Positions 51,609 through 60,697 of a stretch of DNA of 64,000 nt are shown here, piece after piece (the stretch's first letter is position 1; each line of letters opens with the position of its first letter). The stretch covers positions 1,178,001-1,242,000 of the forward strand of contig NZ_CP040020.1 in assembly GCF_005280295.1 (NCBI RefSeq), given 5' to 3'. The notes beneath the pieces were generated by a model. It had not been told where the DNA came from. It saw nothing but the letters and a program-made list of their open reading frames with translations, and did no database searches. This DNA comes from Brevibacterium sp. CS2. Its GTDB lineage: Bacteria > Actinomycetota > Actinomycetes > Actinomycetales > Brevibacteriaceae. The position numbers were made by a program, and so were the translations under genes.

Positions 51609-53168
51609 ATGTCCCAGCAGCTGATATCCCGCAGCGCCTTCGCCCGCCTGTCCGCGGCGGTGATCGGCACCGCCCTGCTCGGTGCCGGGTGTGCTCCGCC
51701 CCGGCAGCAGGTGAGCGCGGTCGGCGAGGCGGGGGACGGGCAGCTGGGCCGGCTCACCTGGGGCTGGCGGCTGCCGACCACGTGGGATTCCGCGAAGGGG
51801 ATCGGCTACGACGTGCATGTCCTGTCGCTGGTCTACTCCGGGCTGACCCGGTTGGGTCCGGACGGTGCGCTGCAGCCGGACCTCGCCGAGTCCTGGACCT
51901 ACAACGGCACCGGCGACGCTGTCACCTTCCATCTGCGCCCGAACCTGACCTACAGCGACGGCACCCCGGTCGACGCCGCAGCCGTCAAGGCCGGCCTCGA
52001 ACGCAGCCGGGACCTGCCCGGTGCGACGAGCGGGCAATCCCTGGCGATCATCCAGGACATCACCGCGGACTCCGCCACCGATGTCACGCTCCACCTGGCC
52101 GAGGTCAGCTATCAGCTGCCCCTGCTGCTCGCAGGACTCATCGGCCATCTCGTGTCCCCGGCCGCGATCGAATCAGGGGCTGAGCTCAACATCGCGCCGG
52201 TGGGTGCCGGCCCATTCGTGCTCGCCGAGTACGTGCCGGGCTCGCACGCCACACTGCGCCGCAACCCGAATCACTGGAACGCCGCGGAGATCCTCCTCGA
52301 CGAGCTGCAGGTGGTGCCCCGCCCCGCTGAAGCGGTTGCCTACGCCGGGCTCCGCTCCGGCCAATACGACCTCGCCCACGTCGACGACTCCCAGATCCTT
52401 CCCCTCGAGCAGTCCGGGTTCTCCGTGATTGGCGGCACCTGCTTCAACGTCCACACCATCGAGGTCAACAATCGGCACGCTCCCTTCGACGATCCCCGCG
52501 TCGTCGAGGCCTTCAACCGCGCCATCGACCGGGAGGGGATCATCGAAGGTCCGCTGTTCGGCCACGGGGAGCCGGACTGGCAGCCCTTCTCCCGCGGCGT
52601 GCAGGGCTACGACCCCGAACTCCACCGGCGCTGGGACCACGACCCGGAGGAGGCCCACCGCCTGCTCGCCGAGGCGGGCCACCCCGACGGCATCTCCGTC
52701 ACGTTCCACGTCATCGGGGATGCCGGCAACGACACCAGCCGGAAGATCGCCGAGGCGGTCCAGGCCCAGGTGGCCGAAGCCGGCTTCGACCTACGCCTGG
52801 AGATCGCCCCGCCGGGCGCCGGCCAGAAGGCCGCCCACTCGTACACGCTCTACATGTACTCGTTCTCCGGCCGGGAGTCTCCGGTGCAGGCGCTCGAGGT
52901 GCTCTACAGCGAGGGCGGCTGGATGAACATCTCCCAGCAGGCCCCCGAGGAGTTCACAACTGCACTCGAGCGGGTGCGCCGCACCCCGCTAGAGTCACCC
53001 GACTACCTGCCGCATCTGCAGGCAGCCACCCGCGCTGCCGTCAGCGGGGCCTCACCGCACGCGTGGCTCGTCAACTGGAACCGCGCGCACGCGCTGAACG
53101 ACCGCGTCACGGGCTTCACGCACTGCATCCACACCCAGCGATTCGAAGGAGTGGGGGTCCGCTCATGA
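51609..53168 (+). CDS. ABC transporter substrate-binding lipoprotein (SBP_bac_5)
   Basis: Receptor of a peptide/nickel-type importer, 519 residues. The lipobox is LLGAGC with acylated Cys28. WDSAKGIGYDVHVLSLVYSG, LAESWTYNGTGDAVTFHLRP and YSDGTPVDAAAVKAGLERS are classic family segments. GAGGAGGG lies before the ATG at 51609. The stop overlaps the permease start (ATGA). Placement opposite metY and sfnG and before an SsuD-like monooxygenase suggests that it binds an organosulfur compound. The rest of the transporter is damaged (see following genes). Confidence 0.9.
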   Translation: MSQQLISRSAFARLSAAVIGTALLGAGCAPPRQQVSAVGEAGDGQLGRLTWGWRLPTTWDSAKGIGYDVHVLSLVYSGLTRLGPDGALQPDLAESWTYNGTGDAVTFHLRPNLTYSDGTPVDAAAVKAGLERSRDLPGATSGQSLAIIQDITADSATDVTLHLAEVSYQLPLLLAGLIGHLVSPAAIESGAELNIAPVGAGPFVLAEYVPGSHATLRRNPNHWNAAEILLDELQVVPRPAEAVAYAGLRSGQYDLAHVDDSQILPLEQSGFSVIGGTCFNVHTIEVNNRHAPFDDPRVVEAFNRAIDREGIIEGPLFGHGEPDWQPFSRGVQGYDPELHRRWDHDPEEAHRLLAEAGHPDGISVTFHVIGDAGNDTSRKIAEAVQAQVAEAGFDLRLEIAPPGAGQKAAHSYTLYMYSFSGRESPVQALEVLYSEGGWMNISQQAPEEFTTALERVRRTPLESPDYLPHLQAATRAAVSGASPHAWLVNWNRAHALNDRVTGFTHCIHTQRFEGVGVRS

Positions 53169-54184
53169 GCGCTGCAATCTGGGTGCTGCACGGCCTGGGC
53201 CGCGCCGTGCCGGTGCTGTTCGCCACTGCGGGGATCACCTTCCTGCTGAGCGCGTTCACCAAGCAGGAGCCGGCCGATATCCTCCTCGGCGAGGCCGCCA
53301 CCCCCGAAGCCGTCGCGGAGCTCAACCACGAGCTCGGTCGCGACCGCCCCCTCCTCGTCCAGTTCGGATCCTGGATCGCCCAGGCGGTGCAGGGCGACCT
53401 CGGCACCAGTTGGTTCACCGGCATCCCGGTGCTGACGACGATCACGGACCGGATGCCGGTGAGCCTGTCCATCGCGGGACTGGCCCTGGTGATCGCCGTG
53501 GTGCTGGGCGCCTCGGCGGGGATCGCGGCAGCCCTGCTGCGCGACAGCTGGGTCGACCGCCTGGTGACGCTGGCAGCATCCACGCTGGCCACGCTGCCGC
53601 CGTTCGTGGTGTCGATCGGCCTGATCCTGTTGTTCGGGGTGGCGCTGCCCTTCCTTCCCACCGGCGGCTATGTGCCCTTCGAGCGGAGCCCGGGCGGCTG
53701 GCTGGCGTCGATCATCCTGCCGGCGATCGCCCTGTCGCTCGAGGCGGCCGCCGACATCGCACGTCAGCTGCGCACCGCGCTCGTGCGGACGTACGAGGAG
53801 AACCTCGTGATCGGCGCCCGCCTGCGCGGGCTGTCCCCGGCTCGGATCCTGTTCCGGCACGCGCTGCCCCACGCCTCCGGACCTGCGCTGGCAGCACTGG
53901 GGATCCAGGTGCCGCGGCTGATCGGCGGAGCGATCATCGCCGAGCAGATCTTCTCCCTGCCGGGACTCGGCCTGATGGCGTACGACGGCGCGATGCAGGG
54001 GGACCAGCCCGTGGTGCTCGGCGCGGTCATGGTGACCGTCGTCGTGGTGCTCATCAGCACGCTCATCGTCGACCTGCTCATCCTCGCGCTGAATCCCGCG
54101 GCCCGGACCACCCCGGCCCGGACCACCCCGGCTCAGGCAACCCCGGCCCGGACCACCCCCGCCACCGAGAGGAGCTCCCTGTGA
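53165..54184 (+). CDS. ABC transporter permease (DppB-like)
   Basis: A 339-residue permease with six predicted spans, starting AVPVLFATAGITFLLSAFTK, and the EAA-type loop NLVIGARLRGLSPARILFRH. The C-terminal 20 residues are a Thr/Pro/Ala repeat encoded by tandem CCCGGACCAC units at about 54107-54165, absent from typical DppB proteins. It is coupled to the receptor gene (ATGA) and to the next permease (GTGA). It appears intact, but its partner permease is truncated. Confidence 0.88.
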   Translation: MSAAIWVLHGLGRAVPVLFATAGITFLLSAFTKQEPADILLGEAATPEAVAELNHELGRDRPLLVQFGSWIAQAVQGDLGTSWFTGIPVLTTITDRMPVSLSIAGLALVIAVVLGASAGIAAALLRDSWVDRLVTLAASTLATLPPFVVSIGLILLFGVALPFLPTGGYVPFERSPGGWLASIILPAIALSLEAAADIARQLRTALVRTYEENLVIGARLRGLSPARILFRHALPHASGPALAALGIQVPRLIGGAIIAEQIFSLPGLGLMAYDGAMQGDQPVVLGAVMVTVVVVLISTLIVDLLILALNPAARTTPARTTPAQATPARTTPATERSSL

Positions 54185-54795
54185 TCGCCGTCCGAACTCT
54201 GCTGAGCCGCCCCACCGCGGCCGTCGCGCTCGCGGTGCTGATCCTCGTGGCCGTGGTCACCGCGTTGGGCTCCGTGCTCGCTCCCTCCGATCCGCTCGCC
54301 CAGGACACCTCGCAGGTCCTGGCGGCGCCCTCAGCGGCGCACTGGCTGGGCACCGACTACCTCGGCCGCGACATCCTCTCCCGACTGCTGGCCGGCACAC
54401 GGCTGTCGGTGCTCGCCGCGCTCGAGGCGGTCGTCATCGCGCTGCTGCTCGGCACGGTTTCCGCCGTGGCATCGGTGTTCGCCCCACGCGGGATCCGCTG
54501 GGTGCTCGAGCGGGTGTTCGACTCGTTCATGGCGCTGCCCTTCATCACCTTCGCCGTCGCGATCGGCGCGCTGCTGGGCAACAGCATCCACGCGGCGATG
54601 GTCGCCGTGGGCATCCTCGCCTCCCCGACCTTCTTCCGGGTGGTCCGGGCTGTCGTCATCGAGATCGCGCATACCCAGTACGTGGATGCCGCGCGACTGT
54701 TCGGCGTTCCGATTCCCAAGCTCGTACTGGCCCACGTGGTGCCGCGGATCGTGCCGGCGCGCTGTCGGGCGGCCAGCGGCAAAGAGTCGCGATAG
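54181..54795 (+). pseudogene. ABC transporter permease (DppC-like), C-terminus lost by deletion
   Basis: The frame starts normally (GTG overlapping the previous stop) with a DppC-type head: APSAAHWLGTDYLGRDILSR and first EAA-loop part YVDAARLFGVPIPKLVLAHV. After VPRIV at about 54755 it runs into the out-of-frame tail of an ATPase gene and stops after another 12 codons. The last one or two spans and the C-terminal end are missing (about 80 residues by comparison with the other DppC-like protein here). Loss of function is likely. Confidence 0.85.
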
Positions 54796-55106
54796 CGCGG
54801 GCGCTCGCCGTCCAGCCGCGACTCCTCGTGTGCGATGAGCCGGTGTCGGCCCTCGACGCCTCGAGCCGGAGCGAAGTCGTCGACACGCTGCGCGCCACCG
54901 CCGACGCGGGCACTGGAATGCTCCTGATCTCCCACGACCTGTCCTCGCTGGGGTCGATCGCCGACCGGGTGCTCGTGCTCAATGACGGCACGATCGTGGA
55001 GTCCGGCCCCGCGGCGGAGGTTCTCGGCGCGCCTCAGCATCCATACACGCGCAAGCTCATCGCCGCGATCCCGACGATCAGCGGCGCAACCGCAACCCCA
55101 CTCTGA
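54756..55106 (+). pseudogene. C-terminal remnant of an ABC transporter ATPase
   Basis: In a frame one base ahead of the permease, the sequence reads ALSGGQRQRVAIARALAV, then Walker B LLVCDEPVSALDASS, the H-loop LLISHDLSSLG and the oligopeptide-type end HPYTRKLIAAIPT. Everything N-terminal of the ABC signature, including Walker A and the Q-loop, is absent. An ORF starting at 54828 is only part of this remnant. The deletion joined it directly to the permease gene. Confidence 0.85.
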
Positions 55107-55117
55107 AGGAGACGACA

Positions 55118-56353
55118 ATGGCAGAAATCCTCGGAATGATCTCGTCCCAGCGAGGCTCGGAGACCGACCCGGTCACCGGTCCGGCCGTCGATCCCGGATG
55201 GATTCGGGACTTCGCACGTGCCCACGAGGAAGCCGGCTTCGACCGGGTCCTCATCGGATACTCCTCAGCGTCCCCCGACGGGTTCGCGATCGCCTCGGCG
55301 GTGCTGCAGGCGACCGAACGCCTCGGCGTGCTCATCGCCCACCGGCCCGGTTTCGTGGCACCCACCGTCCTCGGACGGAAGCTCGCCACGCTCGACCACC
55401 TCAGTGGTGGCGGCAGGGTCGCGGTCCACCACATCTCCGGCGGCTCCGATGCCGAGCAGGCCCGCGACGGCGACTATTCGACCAAGCCCGAGCGCTATTC
55501 CCGAACAGCCGAATTCATGCAGGTGCTGCGGAAGGCCCTCAACTCGTCCGAGCCCTTCGACTACGCCGGAGACTTCTACCGAGTCGCCGACGCCAACAGC
55601 GCGGTGCACCCCGTCCACCCTGGCGGCATCCCGCTGTGGTTCGGCGGGCTGTCGGAGGATGCGGTGCGAGTCGGCGGCGAGCACGCCGATGTCTATGCCC
55701 TGTTCGGTGAGCCGAAAGCACAGGTCGCTGATCGCATTGCTGCGATCCGCGCCGTCGCGGAGCGCACCGGCAACCACGGGCTGTCGTTCTCGTTGTCGAC
55801 CCGCCCGGTCGTCGGGGTGACGGAGGATGAGGCATGGGCCAAAGCCGAGGCCTACCTTGAGCAGGCGGCGCACAACAAGGCCGCCGGCGCCGAGGACAAT
55901 CCGCTGCGGCTGCGGCACAAGGCCTCCGACGAGCGAACAGCGGAGTCGGCCGATCGACTGCAGCGTCTGGCCCACCAGCGCGACGTCCACGACGAGCGAC
56001 TGTGGTTCGGCATCACGAAGCTCATGGGGCCGCAGGGCAACTCGAGTGGTCATGTGGGAACGGGCCAGCAGGTGGCCGACTCGCTGCTCGAGTACTGGCA
56101 TCTGGGAGTGCAGAACTTCCTGATCCGCGGATTCGATCAGCTCGGGGACGTCCAGGATTGGGGCGAGCACCTGACTCCACATCTGCGGGCGGGAATCGTG
56201 GCGCGGCTCAGCGTGGGCTGCGGTGCCGGCAACGGCGTCGCTGCTGACAGCAGCAACCCGGGCAGTGCCATCGTCGGCAGCAGTGCTGGTGCCGGCAGCC
56301 GCGCCAGTGTCGACAGCAGTGCCAGGACCGCATCCGCTGGGCTGCGTTCCTGA
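55118..56353 (+). CDS. SsuD-like flavin-dependent monooxygenase
   Basis: LLM-class monooxygenase of 411 residues, similar in layout to alkanesulfonate monooxygenase SsuD, which releases sulfite from sulfonates with FMNH2 and oxygen. Matching segments are EEAGFDRVLIGYSSASPDGF, LIAHRPGFVAPTVLGRKLAT, HHISGGSDAEQARDGDY and LWFGGLSEDA. The last 50 residues (Ser, Ala, Gly-rich) are a low-complexity extension. GAAGGAG precedes the ATG, 11 bp after the ATPase remnant, so it belongs to the importer operon and may still be expressed from it. The substrate is not certain. Confidence 0.82.
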   Translation: MAEILGMISSQRGSETDPVTGPAVDPGWIRDFARAHEEAGFDRVLIGYSSASPDGFAIASAVLQATERLGVLIAHRPGFVAPTVLGRKLATLDHLSGGGRVAVHHISGGSDAEQARDGDYSTKPERYSRTAEFMQVLRKALNSSEPFDYAGDFYRVADANSAVHPVHPGGIPLWFGGLSEDAVRVGGEHADVYALFGEPKAQVADRIAAIRAVAERTGNHGLSFSLSTRPVVGVTEDEAWAKAEAYLEQAAHNKAAGAEDNPLRLRHKASDERTAESADRLQRLAHQRDVHDERLWFGITKLMGPQGNSSGHVGTGQQVADSLLEYWHLGVQNFLIRGFDQLGDVQDWGEHLTPHLRAGIVARLSVGCGAGNGVAADSSNPGSAIVGSSAGAGSRASVDSSARTASAGLRS

Positions 56354-56373
56354 GGCTACCGGCCCTGTCCTCA

Positions 56374-56427
56374 GTCGAGACTGAAGTCCCGAGATCGATT
56401 CTTGGATTTCGGGACTTCAGTCTCGAC
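56374..56427. terminator. Hairpin of the AAGTCCC/GGGACTT family
   Basis: A 19-bp perfect stem (56374-56392 with 56409-56427, core CTGAAGTCCCGA) continues for four further pairs including one G-T. It lies 20 bp after the monooxygenase stop, between convergent genes. Confidence 0.75.
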
Positions 56428-56479
56428 CCAGCGTGCCGGGGTCGCGACCGAACCCCGGAAGAGCTGACACCACCCGCAA

Positions 56480-56526
56480 CGCCTGAGGCGGCGGCCGGAG
56501 AAGAACTCCGGCCGCCGCCTCAGGCG
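56480..56526. terminator. GC-rich hairpin after the MetE-like gene
   Basis: Perfect 21-bp arms at 56480-56500 and 56506-56526 enclose the loop AAGAA. It lies 45 bp beyond the MetE-like stop (minus strand) and, with the previous hairpin, makes a double barrier between convergent units. Confidence 0.8.
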
Positions 56527-56571
56527 CTGCGCCGCTGCCGTGGGATTCAGACCCGCGACAGCGGCTGCCCG

Positions 56572-57789
56572 TCAGACCACAGCCCGCTGGCGCAGACGCT
56601 GCGTGGCGATCTCCGCGCCCTGCGTCAGCGACTCGAGCTTGGCCAGCGCGATCTCCGGGTGGACGCGTCCGCCCAGACCGCAGTCGGTGGAGGCGACGAC
56701 ATTCTCGGGCCCGACGAGCTCTGCGAATCGGGTGATCCGATCGGCGACGAGCTCGGGGTGTTCGACGACGTTCGTCGAATGGGACACGATGCCGGGGATG
56801 ATGTACTTGCCATCCGGAAGAGTCGTCTCCTGCCAGATCTTCCACTCGTGCTCGTGACGTACGTTCGCCGCCTCGAAGGTGATCCCGGCAGCGTTGATGG
56901 TCAGGACCTGATCGACGATCGCCGAGAACGGCAGATCGGTGACGTGCGGTCCATGCCAGGATCCCCAGCAGGTGTGAATTCGGACCTGCTGCGGGTCGAT
57001 GCCGCGCAGGGCGTGGTTGAGGGCGTCGATGCTCAGCTGCGTGAACGTGCGGTAGTCCGCGATCGAAGGCTCGGGGTTGATCTGGTCGAAGTTCTCCGCC
57101 AGTGAGGGGTCGTCGATCTGCACGATGAGGCCCGCCTCGGTGATCGCCAGGTACTCCTCGCGGAGAACGTCGGCCCAGGCCCACACGAAGTCCTCATAGC
57201 TCTCATAGTGCTTGTTCTCGATCCGCGCCGCCGAGGCGGGCGACAGCGAGTTGAGGAACCCGCGGGCAGGATCGTACCCGGCGGCTTCCAGGCCCTTCTT
57301 GACGTTGGCGATGTCGCGCTTGACCTGTTCGTGGCCGATGTAGGAGATCGGACCGACGGCCTGCGGGAACCCCGGTTGTGTGCCGGTGTCGGTGCCGGCG
57401 GTCGGATCGCTGTAGGCGGCGGGGAAGAGGTTCCGGTCGCGACGGTCCTGGAAGCTGGTCAGGCGCACGTTGCCCGGCTCGCTCCGCTGGGCGGGCAGCT
57501 CCCACAGGCCCTGGCCTGAGATCTTCAGGCCGCCGGTGCGGTTGAAGGAGTAGTGCCACCACGCGCCGTAGTCGAACTGCGCGGCCATGTCGTGGCCGAA
57601 CTCGCCGTCGTTCGGCTCGGTGATGCCGAGATCCTTCTGCTTCTGCACGATGTCGACGACGCTGGCTTCGAGGAGGTCGCCGAACTCTGCGTCCGACACC
57701 GCTGCGTCAGCCTTGGCGGCGTTGGCATCGATGAGCTTGGGGGTGCGCGGCAGCGACCCGGCGTGCGAAGTGCGAATTCCTGCGGACAT
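56572..57789 (-). CDS. Cobalamin-independent methionine synthase-like protein (MetE C-terminal family)
   Basis: A 405-residue, single-domain member of the MetE/epoxyalkane:CoM transferase family. Zinc-ligand positions are visible: His and Cys in RIHTCWGSWHGPH, Glu in FEAANVRHE, and Cys in STDCGLGGRVHPE. The N-terminal SHAGSLPRTPKLID and the FGHDMAAQF segment match methionine synthase II-type proteins. It probably moves a methyl or alkyl group to or from a thiol. AAGGAG before the ATG at 57789 fixes the start. It ends the organosulfur region, and a role in methyl-thiol metabolism is likely but not shown. Confidence 0.82.
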   Translation of the reverse strand: MSAGIRTSHAGSLPRTPKLIDANAAKADAAVSDAEFGDLLEASVVDIVQKQKDLGITEPNDGEFGHDMAAQFDYGAWWHYSFNRTGGLKISGQGLWELPAQRSEPGNVRLTSFQDRRDRNLFPAAYSDPTAGTDTGTQPGFPQAVGPISYIGHEQVKRDIANVKKGLEAAGYDPARGFLNSLSPASAARIENKHYESYEDFVWAWADVLREEYLAITEAGLIVQIDDPSLAENFDQINPEPSIADYRTFTQLSIDALNHALRGIDPQQVRIHTCWGSWHGPHVTDLPFSAIVDQVLTINAAGITFEAANVRHEHEWKIWQETTLPDGKYIIPGIVSHSTNVVEHPELVADRITRFAELVGPENVVASTDCGLGGRVHPEIALAKLESLTQGAEIATQRLRQRAVV

Positions 57790-58107
57790 GTCTGTCTCCT
57801 TCAACCCGGTTACCCGGCTAGGTTTTTCGTGGGTAGGACCAGATCAGCACGAAACGCGGTGCTCCGACGTGAAGGCCGTCACATGCTGACGCCCGATTTC
57901 ACACGACGTCACACCCCGCAATGGAGCGACTCGGAACAGGCATGCGGGAGCGAGGTCTGCAGAATCACCACTCCTGAACTCTCGACCGGCGGTCGCAGGT
58001 ACGATCGATGCAGACTTCCCGCTCGGCGCTCACTCTTCGGCCGGCCGCGGGTCCCAAGACATTGCACCACCCCACTGTTTCCCCACCGATGATGAAAGCG
58101 TGATTCT
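57790..58107. promoter_or_regulatory. Divergent region between MetE-like gene and RNase J
   Basis: No convincing gene lies in these 318 bp. TACGAT at 58000-58005 is a candidate -10 box for RNase J, giving a leader of about 100 nt. ACCCGG/CCGGGT elements near 57810-57822 lie just upstream of the MetE-like ribosome-binding site and may influence its expression. Confidence 0.35.
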
Positions 58108-59793
58108 TTGGCTCGTTCCTCCCGCAAGCAGACGTCCCCGCCCGCCCTCACACCAGGGGGCCTGAGGATCACCCCGCTGGGTGGCCTGGGTGAGATCGGG
58201 CGCAACATGACCGTCTTCGAACACGAGGGCAAGCTCCTCATCGTCGACTGCGGGGTGCTGTTCCCCGAAGAGCACCAGCCCGGCATCGACGTGATCCTGC
58301 CCGACTTCACCTCCATCCGCCACCGGCTCCAGGATGTGGTGGGCATCGTGCTCACGCACGGCCATGAGGACCACATCGGCGGAGTGCCGTACCTGCTCAA
58401 GGAGCGGCCGGACATCCCGCTGATCGGCTCGCAGCTGACCCTGGCCTTCATCACGGCCAAGCTCACCGAGCACCGGATCACTCCCTCCACCGTCCACGTC
58501 GAGGCCGAGGACACCCACAAGGTCGGACCCTTCGAGCTGGAATTCGTCGCGGTCAACCACTCGATTCCGGACAGCCTTGCTGTGGCCATCCGCACTCGTG
58601 CCGGGCTCGTGCTGCACACCGGCGACTTCAAGATGGACCAGTTCCCGCTGGACAACCGGATCACCGACCTGCGGCATTTCGCTCGGTTGGGCGAGGAGGG
58701 TGTCGACCTCTTCCTCACCGACTCCACCAACGCCGAGGTGCCCGGCTTCACCGTCTCCGAGCGCGAGCTCAACCCCGCGATCGAGAAGGTGTTCGCCACC
58801 GCTCCCAAGCGGATCATCGTCTCCAGCTTCGCCAGCCACGTCCACCGGATCCAGCAGGTCCTCGACGCCGCCCATGCCAGTGGTCGGAAGGTCGCGTTCG
58901 TGGGCCGCTCGATGGTCAGGAACATGGGCATCGCCCGTGAGCTGGGATATCTGAAGATCCCGCGCGGCCTGATCGTGAACTTCAAGAAGCTGCAGTCGAT
59001 GCCCGACAACAAGATCGCGCTGGTGTGCACCGGCTCGCAGGGTGAGCCGATGGCGGCGCTGTCGCGCATGGCGTCCGGGACCCACCAGATCAAGCTCGAT
59101 CGGGACGACACCGTCCTGATGGCCAGCTCGATGGTCCCCGGCAATGAGAACGCCATCTACGGAATCATCAACAAGTTCACCGACCTCGGAGTCAAGGTCG
59201 TGCACAAGGGCAACGCCCAGGTCCACGTGTCCGGTCATGCCTCGGCCGGAGAGCTCGTCTACTGCTACAACATCGTGCGACCCAAGCATGTGATGCCGGT
59301 GCACGGGGAGTCGAAGCACCTCCACGCCAACGCCGAGCTCGCCGCGAGGACCGGGGCGCCGCGTGAGCGCGTGCTCGTCGTCGGCGACGGCACCACCGTC
59401 GATCTCGTCAAGGGCCAGGCCAAGGTCTCGGGCAAGGTCGAGGCCGGGCTGGTCTACGTGGACGGCCACATGGTCGGCAAGGTCACCGAGGAGACGCTCG
59501 TCGAGCGCAGGCTGCTCCAGGAGGGCGGCGCGGTGACGATCGTGGCGATCGTCGATCCCGACACGAACACGCTCACCGAACCGCTCGAGTTCATGACCAA
59601 GGGCTTCATCCAGGACCCGCAGATCTTCAAGGGCGCCGCGGAGAAGGTCAAGAAGGCCCTCGCCTCGCCTGACGCGTCGAAGATCGACGACATCGACGAG
59701 CTCGAGAAGCTCATCGTCGACACCGTGAGCCGCCACCTGGAGCGCGCCTACCGTAGGGCGCCGCTGATCACTGCCGTCGTCATCGACGCCTGA
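58108..59793 (+). CDS. rnj: Ribonuclease J
   Basis: Metallo-beta-lactamase/beta-CASP nuclease with 5'-3' exo- and endoribonuclease activity in mRNA decay and rRNA maturation. The 561-residue length is typical. ITPLGGLGEIGRNMTVFEHE begins the fold; LTHGHEDHIGG is the zinc motif, HTGDFKMD motif III, and SSFASHVHRIQQ and HVSGHASAGEL are the beta-CASP motifs. The start is a TTG with no strong ribosome-binding site, after a leader that may be regulated. It is convergent with purU, and the two frames overlap by 46 bp. Confidence 0.95.
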   Translation: MARSSRKQTSPPALTPGGLRITPLGGLGEIGRNMTVFEHEGKLLIVDCGVLFPEEHQPGIDVILPDFTSIRHRLQDVVGIVLTHGHEDHIGGVPYLLKERPDIPLIGSQLTLAFITAKLTEHRITPSTVHVEAEDTHKVGPFELEFVAVNHSIPDSLAVAIRTRAGLVLHTGDFKMDQFPLDNRITDLRHFARLGEEGVDLFLTDSTNAEVPGFTVSERELNPAIEKVFATAPKRIIVSSFASHVHRIQQVLDAAHASGRKVAFVGRSMVRNMGIARELGYLKIPRGLIVNFKKLQSMPDNKIALVCTGSQGEPMAALSRMASGTHQIKLDRDDTVLMASSMVPGNENAIYGIINKFTDLGVKVVHKGNAQVHVSGHASAGELVYCYNIVRPKHVMPVHGESKHLHANAELAARTGAPRERVLVVGDGTTVDLVKGQAKVSGKVEAGLVYVDGHMVGKVTEETLVERRLLQEGGAVTIVAIVDPDTNTLTEPLEFMTKGFIQDPQIFKGAAEKVKKALASPDASKIDDIDELEKLIVDTVSRHLERAYRRAPLITAVVIDA

Positions 59794-60695
59794 TTCGGGC
59801 GCTCAGCACGACCGGGTGCTGAGCGCCGGGCCTGCTTCAGCACCACAGTCCGGTTGCCGTTGAGGAAGACACGCCCCTCGCAGTGCCATTTGACCGCGTT
59901 CGCCAGCGCCTTGCGCTCGGTGTCGCGGCCGGCGGCGGCGAGGTCGGCGGCGTCGAAGGTGTGGTCGACCTCCACCACCTGCTGAGCGATGATCGGGCCC
60001 TCGTCGAGCTCGGCGTTGACGTAGTGGGCGGTGGCGCCGACGGTCTTCACACCCTTCTCGTACGCCTGGTGGTAGGGACGGGCGCCCTTGAAGCTCGGCA
60101 GGAACGAGTGATGGATGTTGATGACCTCGCCCGCCATGTCCTCGACGAGCCGGCTGCTGAGCACCTGCATGTACCGGGCCAGCACCACGAGCTCCACGTC
60201 GTACCGCTCCCGCAGCTTCAGCAGCTCCGCCTCGGCCTGCGGCTTGGTGGCCGGAGTGACGGGGATGTGGTGGTAGGGGATCCCATGCCATTCGACGAGG
60301 TCGCGGTGATCGTCGTGATTGGACACCACGGCCACGACCTCGATCGGCAGCTCGCCCACGCGGGCGCGGAACATCAGGTCATTGAGGCAGTGCTCGGACT
60401 TCGACACCATGAGCAGCACGCGCCGCTTCCGGCCCTTCGGCTCCACCGTGAGCTCCGCCCGGTACTGCTCCGCCAGGGGCGCGAATGCCTCCCGCAGCGC
60501 CTGTGTCGACACCGCCGAACCACCCTCGCAGGCGAAGTGCACGCGCAGGAAGAAGCGCTGGGAATTCCGGTCGCCGAACTGCTTGAGGTCGATGATCTCC
60601 TGGCGCTGCTGGACGAGCACCTCGGTGATCGAGTGGACGACGCCCAGCTTCTCCGGGCAGGCGAAGGTCAGAATGTGCTCAGTGTGGTCCTACAT
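59748..60695 (-). pseudogene. purU: Formyltetrahydrofolate deformylase with amber codon 2
   Basis: PurU hydrolyses 10-formyl-THF to formate and THF. The protein shows the ACT-like N-terminal part (EVLVQQRQEIIDLKQFGDR) and the formyltransferase-fold catalytic domain with INIHHSFLPSFKGARPYHQA (catalytic Asn/His) and AELDEGPIIAQ (Asp). The natural ATG at 60695 follows GGAAGGAG but is immediately followed by an in-frame TAG at 60692-60690; reading then continues as DHTEHILTFACPEKLGVVH, the normal start of the family. Translation might begin at the GTG at 60620, losing 25 residues. The C-terminus runs about 28 residues past the usual NGNRTVV end, through a hairpin and into rnj. It is coupled to the sarcosine oxidase gene. 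Confidence 0.85.
59798..59827. terminator. Hairpin between rnj and purU
   Basis: GGCGCTCAGCAC (59798-59809) and its exact complement (59816-59827) enclose a 6-nt loop, 5 bp after the rnj stop. It lies inside the extended purU frame, which suggests that the purU extension is recent or not translated. Confidence 0.75.
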
Positions 60696-60697
60696 GG

